A stretch of 64,000 nt of DNA, taken from positions 365,272 to 429,271 of the forward strand of contig NZ_PPPX01000016.1 in the NCBI RefSeq assembly GCF_002902305.1, in the 5' to 3' direction. Numbering within the stretch: position 1 is the stretch's first letter; every line of letters begins with the position of its first letter. The position numbers were made by a program, and so were the translations under genes. This stretch comes from Staphylococcus argensis. Lineage in GTDB: Bacteria; Bacillota; Bacilli; Staphylococcales; Staphylococcaceae. The notes beneath the pieces are model-generated. The model ran no database searches and was not told where the DNA came from. It saw only the letters and a list, made by a program, of their open reading frames with translations. This document shows positions 55,510-64,000 of the stretch, piece after piece.

Positions 55510-58179
55510 TTATTCTTCAGTCGAATCATCGTCATTTTGAATATCTTCATTCACACGATCCATAAAGTCTTGACGTAATTCTTCTGGTTCATCACTTGAG
55601 TCAGTAGTGTCTGTCTCAGCTGAGTCCTCAACTTCTGTATGGATTGCTTTGCCAGGTGCATCACCTTCAATGACTTGTTCTTGTTGCTCAGAACTTTCGC
55701 CGTTGGAAGGTGTTTCTTCACTGTCAGTATCTTCCGCTTCTTCCTCATTTACTTTAGCTACCGTAGCAACATGTTGGTTCTCACCAAGACGGATGAGTTT
55801 CACACCTTGAGCTGCACGGCCATTTTGAGAAATATCTTGTGCTTCCATACGGATAATTACACCGTGGTTAGTGACAACCATAATATCTTCATCACCTGTC
55901 ACAGTCGTAATACATACGATGTTACCATTACGCTCTGTGATTGTCGCAGTCTTGATACCCATACCACCGCGATTAGAAAGACGATAATCGCTAACTGGCG
56001 TACGTTTACCGAAGCCTTTTTCAGTAACAACTAGTACTTCGTCCTCACTATTCTCGTGAGCCACATCTAGGCCTACGACCTCGTCATTCTCACGCAAGGA
56101 GATACCTTTCACACCTGCAGCATTACGACCGAGTGGACGTAAACCACTTTCTTGAAAACGGATTAGCGATGCGTGTGCTGTACCGATGAGAATGTCTTCT
56201 GTGCCATCTGTTAAACGTACTGCAATCAATTCATCATCTTCTTTGAAGCTAATCGCAATCTTACCGTTCTTATTGATATGAGAGAAGTTACTCAACGCTG
56301 AACGTTTCACGATACCTCTCTTTGTCGCAAAGACTAAGAAGTGATCTTCCGTCGTTAAGTCTTTCACTGCAATCATCGTACTAATGCTCTCATCATTGTC
56401 TAGCTCAATTGCGTTGATGACTGGAATACCTTTAGACTGACGGGAGAGTTCCGGTACTTCATAACCTTTCAGTTTGTAAACGCGCCCTTTATTAGTGAAG
56501 AAGAGCACATGGTCATGTGTACTTAACGTCACGAGTTGGCTGACGAAATCTTCTTCTAATGTGTTCATACCTTGTACACCACGACCACCGCGATGTTGCG
56601 CACGGTATGTAGACACAGGTAGACGTTTAATGTAGTTATTATGACTTAACGTAATGACAATTTGTTCTTCAGGAATAAGGTCTTCATCTTCGATACTGTC
56701 GATGTTACCTAACTGAATTTCTGTTCTACGTTCATCGCCATAACGGTCACGAATTTCGATAAGTTCGTCACGCACAATTTGTAGTAACAATTCATCGTCA
56801 GCAAGTATTTCTTTCAACTCTTTGATGTATTGAACTAACTCGTTGTACTCAGATTCGACTTTGTCGCGTTCTAAACCTGTGAGACGACGTAAACGCATAT
56901 CGAGAATCGCTTGCGCTTGTCTATCAGATAGTTTGAAACGCTCTTGCAAGCTTGCCATCGCAATCTTATCTGTTTCTGATTCACGGATAATGCTGATGAT
57001 TTCATCGATATGGTCGAGCGCAATTCGTAATCCTTCAAGGATATGTGCACGATCTTGAGCTTTACGTAAGTTGTATTCAGTACGACGTCGAACTACAACT
57101 TTTTGATGTTCTAGATATTCAACTAAAGCTTCTTTCAAGTTGATGAGCTTAGGTCGACCATTCACTAACGCAATGGTATTAACACCAAATGATGTTTGAA
57201 GCGGTGTTAATTTGTATAGATTGTTTAAGATAACATTAGCATTGGCATCTTTACGGATATCGATAACGACACGCACGCCTGTACGTAAACTTGTTTCGTC
57301 ACGTAAATCCGTAATGCCATCGACTTTTTTATCACGTGCTAATTCAGCGATCTTCTCAATCATACGTGCCTTGTTGACTTGATAAGGCACTTCTGTAACG
57401 ACGATACGTTGACGACCACCACCGCGTTCTTCGATTTCAGCTCGTGCACGCATTTGAATAGAACCTCGGCCCGTTTCATAAGCACGTCGGATACCACTTT
57501 TACCCATGATCAAACCTGCAGTAGGGAAGTCTGGACCTTGAATGTCTTCCATGAGTTCAGCTACAGTGATGTCGGGATTGTGGCTTAAACTTAAGACCCC
57601 GTTAATCACTTCCGTGAGGTTGTGAGGCGGAATGTTCGTTGCCATCCCTACAGCGATACCACTTGCGCCATTAACGAGTAAGTTAGGGAAACGAGACGGT
57701 AAGACTACCGGCTCTCTTTCAGTACCGTCATAGTTATCGATAAAATCAATCGTGTCTTTGTTGATATCACGTAACATTTCGAGCGTGATCTTAGTCATCT
57801 TCGCTTCAGTATAACGCATGGCAGCTGCGCCATCGCCGTCCATTGAACCGAAGTTACCTTGACCGTCTACTAACGGGTAGCGATAACTGAAATTCTGTGC
57901 CATTCTCACCATCGCTTCATAGATAGATGAGTCACCGTGTGGGTGGTATTTACCCATTACGTCCCCAACGATACGTGCGGACTTCTTGTATGGCTTGTCA
58001 GGTGTCATACCTTGTTCATTTAACCCGTATAAGATACGTCGATGTACTGGTTTAAGACCATCACGTACGTCTGGCAACGCACGTGATACGATGACACTCA
58101 TCGCGTAGTCTAAGAACGATTCCCGCATTTCACTGGTAATATTACGTTCATTAATTCTTGATTCCGGTATTTCAGACAT
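55510..58179 (-). CDS. gyrA: DNA gyrase subunit A
   Basis: An 889-aa subunit that cuts and rejoins DNA; with GyrB it adds negative supercoils. The quinolone region reads [20 protein letters not shown] with Ser84 and Glu88 unchanged, so the usual quinolone-resistance changes are absent. The active tyrosine is in [11 protein letters not shown] near residue 123. The C-terminal beta-pinwheel carries the GyrA box QRRGGRG-like [11 protein letters not shown] near residue 550. The acidic tail is long. I start at ATG 58179 ([10 protein letters not shown]); the frame extends seven codons upstream. It follows gyrB by 35 bases. Confidence 0.96.
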   Translation of the reverse strand: MSEIPESRINERNITSEMRESFLDYAMSVIVSRALPDVRDGLKPVHRRILYGLNEQGMTPDKPYKKSARIVGDVMGKYHPHGDSSIYEAMVRMAQNFSYRYPLVDGQGNFGSMDGDGAAAMRYTEAKMTKITLEMLRDINKDTIDFIDNYDGTEREPVVLPSRFPNLLVNGASGIAVGMATNIPPHNLTEVINGVLSLSHNPDITVAELMEDIQGPDFPTAGLIMGKSGIRRAYETGRGSIQMRARAEIEERGGGRQRIVVTEVPYQVNKARMIEKIAELARDKKVDGITDLRDETSLRTGVRVVIDIRKDANANVILNNLYKLTPLQTSFGVNTIALVNGRPKLINLKEALVEYLEHQKVVVRRRTEYNLRKAQDRAHILEGLRIALDHIDEIISIIRESETDKIAMASLQERFKLSDRQAQAILDMRLRRLTGLERDKVESEYNELVQYIKELKEILADDELLLQIVRDELIEIRDRYGDERRTEIQLGNIDSIEDEDLIPEEQIVITLSHNNYIKRLPVSTYRAQHRGGRGVQGMNTLEEDFVSQLVTLSTHDHVLFFTNKGRVYKLKGYEVPELSRQSKGIPVINAIELDNDESISTMIAVKDLTTEDHFLVFATKRGIVKRSALSNFSHINKNGKIAISFKEDDELIAVRLTDGTEDILIGTAHASLIRFQESGLRPLGRNAAGVKGISLRENDEVVGLDVAHENSEDEVLVVTEKGFGKRTPVSDYRLSNRGGMGIKTATITERNGNIVCITTVTGDEDIMVVTNHGVIIRMEAQDISQNGRAAQGVKLIRLGENQHVATVAKVNEEEAEDTDSEETPSNGESSEQQEQVIEGDAPGKAIHTEVEDSAETDTTDSSDEPEELRQDFMDRVNEDIQNDDDSTEE

Positions 58180-58214
58180 CAAGGTGCCCTCCTTCAACAT
58201 TTCAATTCATGGTT

Positions 58215-60158
58215 CTAGAAATCTAAGTTAGCGTATACAGCATTATCTTCGATGAACTGTCTGCGGTTCTCTACCACGTCGCCCATTAACATCTCGAAAG
58301 TTTGGTCTGCATCAATCGCATCATCGAGCGTAACTTGAAGCATTGAGCGATTCTCAGGGTTCATCGTTGTCTCCCATAACTGATCCGCGTTCATTTCACC
58401 TAAACCTTTGTAACGTGAGATAGACCACTTAGGTGTTGGATTCAATTCTGCTTTGAGATTATCGAGCTCGCGATCATTAAAGACATAATACTTCTCTTTA
58501 CCTTGTGTGAGTTTGTATAAAGGTGGTTGGGCGATATAAACATAGCCCGCTTCAATCAACGGTCTCATGTAGCGATAGAAGAATGTGAGTAAGAGGGTAC
58601 GGATGTGCGCACCGTCTACATCGGCATCGGTCATAATAATAATCTTATGATAACGTGCCTTGCTCAATTCAAATTCGCCACCGATACCTGTACCAAATGC
58701 TGTGATCATTGAACGAATTTCGTTGTTATTCAATATGCGATCAAGTCGAGATTTCTCAACGTTAAGAATCTTACCTCTTAGTGGGAGAATTGCTTGTGTC
58801 GCTGAGTCACGACCTTCTTTCGTAGACCCCCCGGCAGAGTCACCTTCGACGATAAAGATTTCACTTTCGTCAGGATTTTTACTAGAACAGTCTGCGAGTT
58901 TACCTGGTAAACTTGAAACTTCTAGAGCAGATTTACGACGTGTCACTTCACGTGCTTTCTTCGCTGCCACACGTGCTCTTGAAGCCATAATCCCTTTATC
59001 TACAATGACACGACCGACTTGAGGGTTCTCGTAAAGGAAACGCTCAAATTGTTCAGAGAATAATTTATCCACAATTTGACGTACTTCAGAGTTACCTAAC
59101 TTCGTCTTCGTTTGTCCTTCGAATTGAGGATCACCGTGTTTAATTGAGACAACAGCTGTTAAACCTTCTCGTGTATCTTCACCAGAAAGCTTGTCTTTAT
59201 CATCTTTGATAATCTTACTTTGAAGACCATAGCTATTTAAGATACGTGAAAGCGCACGTTTAAAGCCTTCTTCGTGTGTACCGCCTTCGTATGTGTGAAT
59301 ATTGTTGGCATAAGTAAGAAGATTCGTCGCAAAGCCACTATTGTATTGCAATGCAATTTCTACTTCGATATCTTCTTTCGTTTGATGAATGTAGATAGGC
59401 TCATCATGTAGAGGTTCCTTATTCTCATTCAACATCTCTACGTAGGACTTGATACCACCTTCATAGTGATAATTGTCCTCTCTCACTTCGTCTTCATCTC
59501 TTTCATCGCGAAGTGTAATAGAGATGCCTTTATTTAAGAATGCTAACTCTTTAATACGCTGTTGAAGCGTTTCATAGTCATAAACTGTCGTTTCAGTGAA
59601 GATTTCTGGATCTGCTTTAAAACGGATTTCAGTACCTGTATTATCGTCGTCTGTTTCACCCACAACTTCTAGATCAAACTGAGGGACGCCACGTTCGTAT
59701 GCTTGGTGATAAATCTTATTGTCTCTATGTACGTAAACTTCTAATCTTTCAGATAAAGCGTTTACGACAGAAGAGCCAACACCATGTAAACCACCAGATA
59801 CTTTGTAGCCGCCGCCACCAAATTTACCGCCGGCGTGAAGCACTGTGAGGATAACTTCGACTGCAGGTCTACCCATCTTCTCTTGTGTATCTACAGGGAT
59901 ACCACGTCCATTATCAGTGATACGTATCCAGTTATCTTTCTCAATAATGACCTCAATCGTATCTGCATAGCCCGCTAAAGCTTCGTCGATACTGTTATCG
60001 ACAATTTCCCAAACAAGGTGATGCAAACCCTTTTCTGAAGTAGATCCGATATACATACCTGGTCGTTTACGAACCGCTTCAAGTCCTTCTAATACTTGAA
60101 TCTGACCAGCACCATAATTTTCCGTGTTGTTCACATCTGACAATGCTTCCACCTTCAC
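58215..60158 (-). CDS. gyrB: DNA gyrase subunit B
   Basis: A 647-aa ATPase subunit of gyrase. The GHKL ATP site holds [18 protein letters not shown] near residue 48, ITDNGRGIP and [15 protein letters not shown] near residue 122. The Toprim metal region has [11 protein letters not shown] near residue 432 and [20 protein letters not shown] near residue 508. It follows recF by six bases in the yaaA-recF-gyrB-gyrA unit. Confidence 0.97.
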   Translation of the reverse strand: MKVEALSDVNNTENYGAGQIQVLEGLEAVRKRPGMYIGSTSEKGLHHLVWEIVDNSIDEALAGYADTIEVIIEKDNWIRITDNGRGIPVDTQEKMGRPAVEVILTVLHAGGKFGGGGYKVSGGLHGVGSSVVNALSERLEVYVHRDNKIYHQAYERGVPQFDLEVVGETDDDNTGTEIRFKADPEIFTETTVYDYETLQQRIKELAFLNKGISITLRDERDEDEVREDNYHYEGGIKSYVEMLNENKEPLHDEPIYIHQTKEDIEVEIALQYNSGFATNLLTYANNIHTYEGGTHEEGFKRALSRILNSYGLQSKIIKDDKDKLSGEDTREGLTAVVSIKHGDPQFEGQTKTKLGNSEVRQIVDKLFSEQFERFLYENPQVGRVIVDKGIMASRARVAAKKAREVTRRKSALEVSSLPGKLADCSSKNPDESEIFIVEGDSAGGSTKEGRDSATQAILPLRGKILNVEKSRLDRILNNNEIRSMITAFGTGIGGEFELSKARYHKIIIMTDADVDGAHIRTLLLTFFYRYMRPLIEAGYVYIAQPPLYKLTQGKEKYYVFNDRELDNLKAELNPTPKWSISRYKGLGEMNADQLWETTMNPENRSMLQVTLDDAIDADQTFEMLMGDVVENRRQFIEDNAVYANLDF

Positions 60159-60164
60159 TTTCTG

Positions 60165-61280
60165 TTACTTAGTAATTTCGCCTTGATTGATGCGATATAA
60201 TTTAGCATTACTCATAATTTCATGATCAATACCGTCTACTGATGTTGTCGTCACAAAGGTTTGAACTTTATGTTGAATCGTGCTTAATAAATGCGATTGT
60301 CGTGAATCGTCGAGTTCACTTAACACGTCATCAAGTAAGAGAATAGGATATTCGCCGACCTCTTGTTTCATCAGTTCAATTTCTGCCAACTTAATGGATA
60401 AAGCTGTCGTCCGTTGTTGCCCTTGAGAGCCATACGTTTGCGCGTCCATATCATTGACGTTAAACCCTAAATCATCTCGATGTGGACCGAACAAACAAAC
60501 GCCGCGTTCTTTCTCACGTTCCATATTTTTATCGAGCGTCTCTAACACTTCTTCGAGCAAGACGGATTGATCTTTCGACAAGTCGTTCAACTTCAAGCTA
60601 GGGAGATATTTCAAATTCAGTCGTTCACGCTCATCCGTAATACCTGAGTGGATGGGTTGAGCCAACGCTTCGAGTTCGTTAATAAAATGCGCTCTCCGCA
60701 AGGTAACTTTAAGCGCATATTCAGCAAACTGTTGATTTAAGACTTCCAGCATAGTGCTGTCTGTCTTATCTCCGTATTGAAGCTGTTTAAGATAATTATT
60801 TTTTTGTTTAAGAATACGTTGGTACTGCGCTAAATCGTTGAGGTACACTGCTGAAATTTGACCGAGTTCCATATCGATAAAGCGTCTGCGAATTTGAGGT
60901 GCACCTTTCACGATGCTCAAATCCTCAGGTGCAAAGAGCACGACGTTCAAATGACCAACATATTGCGTAAGTTTACTTTGTTCTAAGTGATTGACTTTAA
61001 CTTGCTTGCCCTTCTTCGTAATCAACATCGTCAGCGGCATTTTCCCATGACGATAACTTAATCCTCCCTCTATCTTAGCATAGTCACTCTTGAAGCGAAT
61101 AAGCTCTTTGTCGTTGGACGTACGGTGACTCTTCGCAAGCGCTAAGACGTAGATGGATTCCAACAAATTCGTCTTTCCTTGCGCATTCTCACCGATGAGA
61201 ATATTCACCTCGGGGTGACAGTCAAGATAGATTGACTCGTAATTACGGTAGTTTTCAAGCTGGAGTGTATTTAATTTCAT
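60165..61280 (-). CDS. recF: DNA recombination and repair protein RecF
   Basis: A 371-aa SMC-like ATPase that loads RecA at gaps. Walker [21 protein letters not shown] is near residue 29, the signature [19 protein letters not shown] near residue 285, and Walker [14 protein letters not shown] near residue 316. It overlaps the yaaA end by four bases, showing translational coupling. Confidence 0.96.
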   Translation of the reverse strand: MKLNTLQLENYRNYESIYLDCHPEVNILIGENAQGKTNLLESIYVLALAKSHRTSNDKELIRFKSDYAKIEGGLSYRHGKMPLTMLITKKGKQVKVNHLEQSKLTQYVGHLNVVLFAPEDLSIVKGAPQIRRRFIDMELGQISAVYLNDLAQYQRILKQKNNYLKQLQYGDKTDSTMLEVLNQQFAEYALKVTLRRAHFINELEALAQPIHSGITDERERLNLKYLPSLKLNDLSKDQSVLLEEVLETLDKNMEREKERGVCLFGPHRDDLGFNVNDMDAQTYGSQGQQRTTALSIKLAEIELMKQEVGEYPILLLDDVLSELDDSRQSHLLSTIQHKVQTFVTTTSVDGIDHEIMSNAKLYRINQGEITK

Positions 61281-61537
61281 TCTTCACCTTGATAAGAAAT
61301 GATGAATGAGTCAATTTCTGGAATTTCAGGTATATCAATGCGATCTTGGTGCGCCAATTTCTTACCTCGGCGTGTTTCACGTTCACCGTTGAGCAAGACT
61401 TCGAAATCTTGTAAGAACCACTTTGCTTGGCCACCTGATTCAATGATGGCTTCATTCTTTAAAAATTGACCTAATGTAATCTCGTTATCAACGACTACTG
61501 TCTCTACCAAATCAATCACTCCATTCCTTGTAGTCAC
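61277..61537 (-). CDS. yaaA: S4-domain protein YaaA
   Basis: An 86-aa RNA-binding protein with an S4 fold, [20 protein letters not shown] and [19 protein letters not shown]. It is thought to act in ribosome assembly. It is the first gene of the yaaA-recF-gyrB-gyrA group. The exact start is uncertain: ATG 61537 or GTG six codons on. Confidence 0.9.
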   Translation of the reverse strand: MTTRNGVIDLVETVVVDNEITLGQFLKNEAIIESGGQAKWFLQDFEVLLNGERETRRGKKLAHQDRIDIPEIPEIDSFIISYQGEE

Positions 61538-61985
61538 TTATTATATTATACCTTTTTTCACTCAAAATTTCATGCCCTAGACGGCGTAAAATCAACGAAG
61601 TTTCACGAAAATCATAGAAATTTGCTACACTGCGTTCATTTTTTCGGTTTCACTAACTACTTTTTAGCTAAATTATGTGGGTTGAAAATGAGAAAATAAC
61701 CTATATTGAATTTTAAAGGGGTATTTAGAGCCAACTTATCTTTCAAGATAGATTTATCCTGGAGATATTTCTCAGCTTAAATTAAAAGGCTGAATAAGCT
61801 CTCAAATGATTTTCAAACTATACTTCACCCATTTGTCTCTAATCTTAGTATCTTTCTAATTTTACCTGCTCACTCATATACACGTGAGAAATGCAATTTT
61901 TACTTTTAACTCAAACAAAAAGAGGCAAGAACGAGCATTGAAACTCGTCCTAACCTCGATAAGCTCATTTGAAATGGTAACATGC
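61538..61985. other. Intergenic region between dnaN and yaaA
   Basis: About 450 bases without a credible gene. It should hold the yaaA-recF-gyrBA promoter. At 61922-61957 GAGGCAAGAACGAG / CTCGTCCTAACCTC makes a mismatched hairpin after dnaN, a likely terminator. The middle (61720-61830) has loosely complementary stretches but no pattern I can name. Confidence 0.5.
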
Positions 61986-63116
61986 CTAGTAAGTTCTGAT
62001 TGGCAAGATCAATTGTGTTACGGAGTCATCATCTTTCGGTTTCAAGATAAATGGCTTCATCGTACCGAAGAATTCGACCTCTACTTCGTCGTTATCAATC
62101 GCTTTAAGTGCGTCCATCATGTATTTAGAGTTGAAAGATATCTTTAAATTGCCGCCTTCAACATCATTTGCTTCTACTTCCTCTTTCACAGTACCAATTT
62201 CAGGTGAAGTTGATGAAAGCTCAACGATTTGATTGCCTGTGCTCAATTTGATGACGTTGTTGCCACCTTCACGAGCAAGAAGTGAAGCACGATCAATTGC
62301 ATGATAGAACTCGCCATTGTTTAAACCTAATTTAATCTCGTAGTTCTCTGGGAACAAGCGAGATGTATCTGGATAATGGCCTTCCAATAAACGTGAAATA
62401 AAGTTGATGTGACCCACGCGGAAGAGAACTTGGTTAGATGCGAAGAAGATGTCGATTGTATCATCGCTGTCAGAAACAATCTTGTTCAATTCAGCTAAAG
62501 CTTTACCAGGAATGATGACATTCTTATCTTCAGATTCGTCTTCTAATGCTAACTTTCTCACAGCTAAGCGGTGTGAATCGGTAGCAGTGCATATTAATTC
62601 ATTATCTTGTATAAGCCAGTTGACACCTGTAAGTACTGGGCGTGTTTCTGAGGTAGACACTGCGAAATTCGTTTGTGCTATTACGTTTTTCAACACTTTA
62701 ACAGGAATTTGAATGGCGTCATCACGAGAAACTTGTGGTAACAATGGATATTGATCTGGATCTAATCCACTTAAATTAAATTCCGAATGACCAGAAGTTA
62801 TTAAAGTTTGGAACTGTTCGTTAGTTGATAATTTCACATCTTTACCTGGTAATTTCTTAACGATATCTACGAAGAAACGACCAGGAAGTACGACAGATCC
62901 GGCTTCTGAAATATTTACAATTTCCTCTCCATCCACTTGTTTAGGGATTGTGATTTCAATTGAGATTTCAGAATCAGAGCCTGTAAGAATCACTTCGTCA
63001 TCTTTAGCATCAATCTTGATACCTGTCAGTATAGGTAATGTAGTTCTAGGCGAAATTGCTTTAAGTGTGTCATTGAGTTGATTAATAAAGTAATCGCGTC
63101 TGATAGAGAATTCCAT
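61986..63116 (-). CDS. dnaN: DNA polymerase III beta sliding clamp
   Basis: A 376-aa ring-forming processivity clamp with three similar domains. It begins MEFSIRRDYFINQLNDTLKA, with ISPRTTLPILTGIKI near residue 20, TRPVLTGVNWLIQDNEL near residue 157 and ends with SVTQLILPIRTY. It lies directly after dnaA and the origin region, as in nearly all Firmicutes. Confidence 0.97.
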   Translation of the reverse strand: MEFSIRRDYFINQLNDTLKAISPRTTLPILTGIKIDAKDDEVILTGSDSEISIEITIPKQVDGEEIVNISEAGSVVLPGRFFVDIVKKLPGKDVKLSTNEQFQTLITSGHSEFNLSGLDPDQYPLLPQVSRDDAIQIPVKVLKNVIAQTNFAVSTSETRPVLTGVNWLIQDNELICTATDSHRLAVRKLALEDESEDKNVIIPGKALAELNKIVSDSDDTIDIFFASNQVLFRVGHINFISRLLEGHYPDTSRLFPENYEIKLGLNNGEFYHAIDRASLLAREGGNNVIKLSTGNQIVELSSTSPEIGTVKEEVEANDVEGGNLKISFNSKYMMDALKAIDNDEVEVEFFGTMKPFILKPKDDDSVTQLILPIRTY

Positions 63117-63198
63117 AATTATTCTTAACTCCTTCCAGTCGTTTATAATAATTATATAGGTTTTAAATTCGTAGTCATAGTAGTAGGCACTGTGAATT

Positions 63199-63350
63199 AG
63201 TGGATAACTTAAGGCAAGTCTTGCGTGACAACGTTATTCACATGTGGATAACATGTGTGTAGTGTGTACATCTTGTCCACAATATCCACATTTCATATTT
63301 TATGGTTATCCTCTCACTACTTTAGATTATCCTCTTGTTATTGCCTAATT
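63199..63350. other. oriC: Part of oriC: DnaA boxes and AT-rich block between dnaA and dnaN
   Basis: TTATTCACA is at 63234-63242, TGTGGATAA (reverse of TTATCCACA) at 63243-63251, and near-matches at 63199-63207 and 63282-63290. The AT-rich run next to the dnaA stop (63340-63358) fits an unwinding element. In Bacillus-type origins the second box cluster is upstream of dnaA, outside this window. Confidence 0.8.
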
Positions 63351-63351
63351 A

Positions 63352-64000
63352 TTATAAATTACGTACTTCTTTTTCTAGATTTTCTACTTCTTGTTTAAAA
63401 GTCGGATCGTCTTGCATATCTTTAGCAATCTTATCGTGTGCATGAATTACTGTCGTATGATCACGCCCGCCGAATTCTTCCCCAATTTTAGGTAAAGAGA
63501 AATCAGTTAACTCACGTGATAGATACATCGCGATTTGTCGAGGATAAGCAATAGATTTCGTACGTTTCTTCGCACTGAAGTCCTCGATGCGCACGCTGTA
63601 ATAATCTCCAACTACTTTCTGAATATCTTGAATCGTAATCTTCTTCGTCTTAGGTGTAGAGATGAGATCTTTCAATGCCGTCGCGGTAAGCTCAGTCGTG
63701 ATAGGTTCGTTCTGCAGTTTAGAGAAAGCATTTACCCTGTTGAGCGCGCCTTCAAGTTCTCTGATGTTGGTTTGAATTTGATTTGCGATATACGTGAGTG
63801 CTTCAGTAGGAATATCTAAGTTCTCTTCTTCCGTCTTCTTCTGCAAAATAGCCATTCGTGTTTCGTAGTCTGGTGGTGTTATATCAACGATGAGACCCCA
63901 CTCGAAACGTGAACGCAAGCGGTCTTCGAGTTTCGAAATTTCTTTCGGTGGTCGATCACTGGAGATGACAATTTGTTTATTGGCTTGATGGAGTTCATTA
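63352..64000 (-). CDS. dnaA: Chromosomal replication initiator DnaA, C-terminal part (5' end outside window)
   Basis: The frame is open to the window edge, so only the last 215 codons are seen. It includes part of the AAA+ domain ([20 protein letters not shown], then [20 protein letters not shown]) with the arginine sensor region, the lid [12 protein letters not shown] and the C-terminal DNA-binding domain, whose signature [15 protein letters not shown] reads the DnaA box. DnaA-ATP opens the origin. Truncation is due only to the window. Confidence 0.96.
   Translation of the reverse strand, partial: NELHQANKQIVISSDRPPKEISKLEDRLRSRFEWGLIVDITPPDYETRMAILQKKTEEENLDIPTEALTYIANQIQTNIRELEGALNRVNAFSKLQNEPITTELTATALKDLISTPKTKKITIQDIQKVVGDYYSVRIEDFSAKKRTKSIAYPRQIAMYLSRELTDFSLPKIGEEFGGRDHTTVIHAHDKIAKDMQDDPTFKQEVENLEKEVRNL

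Overview
The window is a Staphylococcus chromosome segment around the replication origin, shown with most housekeeping genes on the minus strand. From the right edge inward it carries dnaA (5' truncated), the dnaA-dnaN origin region, dnaN, yaaA, recF, gyrB, gyrA, nnrD, hutH, serS, metX, yybS, gdpP, rplI, dnaB (called dnaC in staphylococci), purA, two tRNAs, walR-walK-yycH-yycI, walJ and rlmH. This order is characteristic of staphylococci. Cell-wall type proteins with Gram-positive signals (LPXTG) and AT-rich accessory DNA agree. The azlCD genes seen in some species beside metX/serS and the adsA gene seen in S. aureus between walJ and rlmH are absent, so a coagulase-negative species is likely; I do not name one.

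Region 1 (1-8211) is the flank beyond the cassette: the 3' end of a tRNA-dihydrouridine synthase (dus), a 53-aa membrane peptide, an unrecognised 364-aa protein with a possible uracil-DNA-glycosylase-like fold, a TarS-like glycosyltransferase with two C-terminal DUF5776 repeats, and a flavin oxidoreductase cluster (two luciferase-like monooxygenases, a quinone reductase and an HxlR-family regulator) sharing a candidate operator.

Region 2 (8212-30242) is a complete-looking SCC element of about 22 kb inserted at the 3' end of rlmH. Both ends carry the attachment repeat and the inward-facing inverted repeat. It has no mecA. It carries the SCC core (517-aa protein, LP1413, the MCM-like helicase Cch, a 20-aa ORF, ccrA, ccrB, DUF950, a 29-aa peptide, DUF960, DUF1643 and a 73-aa protein). 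The cargo is two arsenic units (arsR-permease-CysCys peptide; arsDA-arsR-arsB-arsC), a copper unit (copB-mco-copL with copL frameshifted) bracketed by a 34-bp direct repeat, and, next to rlmH, an orphan type I restriction specificity gene plus two unknown proteins.

Region 3 (30243-39732) is rlmH, walJ and the wal two-component operon. Unusually, walJ is separated from walI by a convergent DUF3100 membrane gene pair. That pair is flanked by two copies of a structured intergenic repeat; a third copy lies upstream of walR. A cluster of DnaA boxes lies just upstream of rlmH.

Region 4 (39733-64000) holds tRNA-Glu and tRNA-Asp, an LPXTG surface protein and a membrane protein sharing a promoter element, then the origin-proximal replication, nucleotide and amino-acid genes. 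A SAM-I riboswitch precedes metX, a T-box precedes serS, and an argO-like exporter is broken by one in-frame TGA. Overall, the host core runs replication, topology and cell-wall control, while the SCC adds metal resistance, its own recombinases and a replication module.
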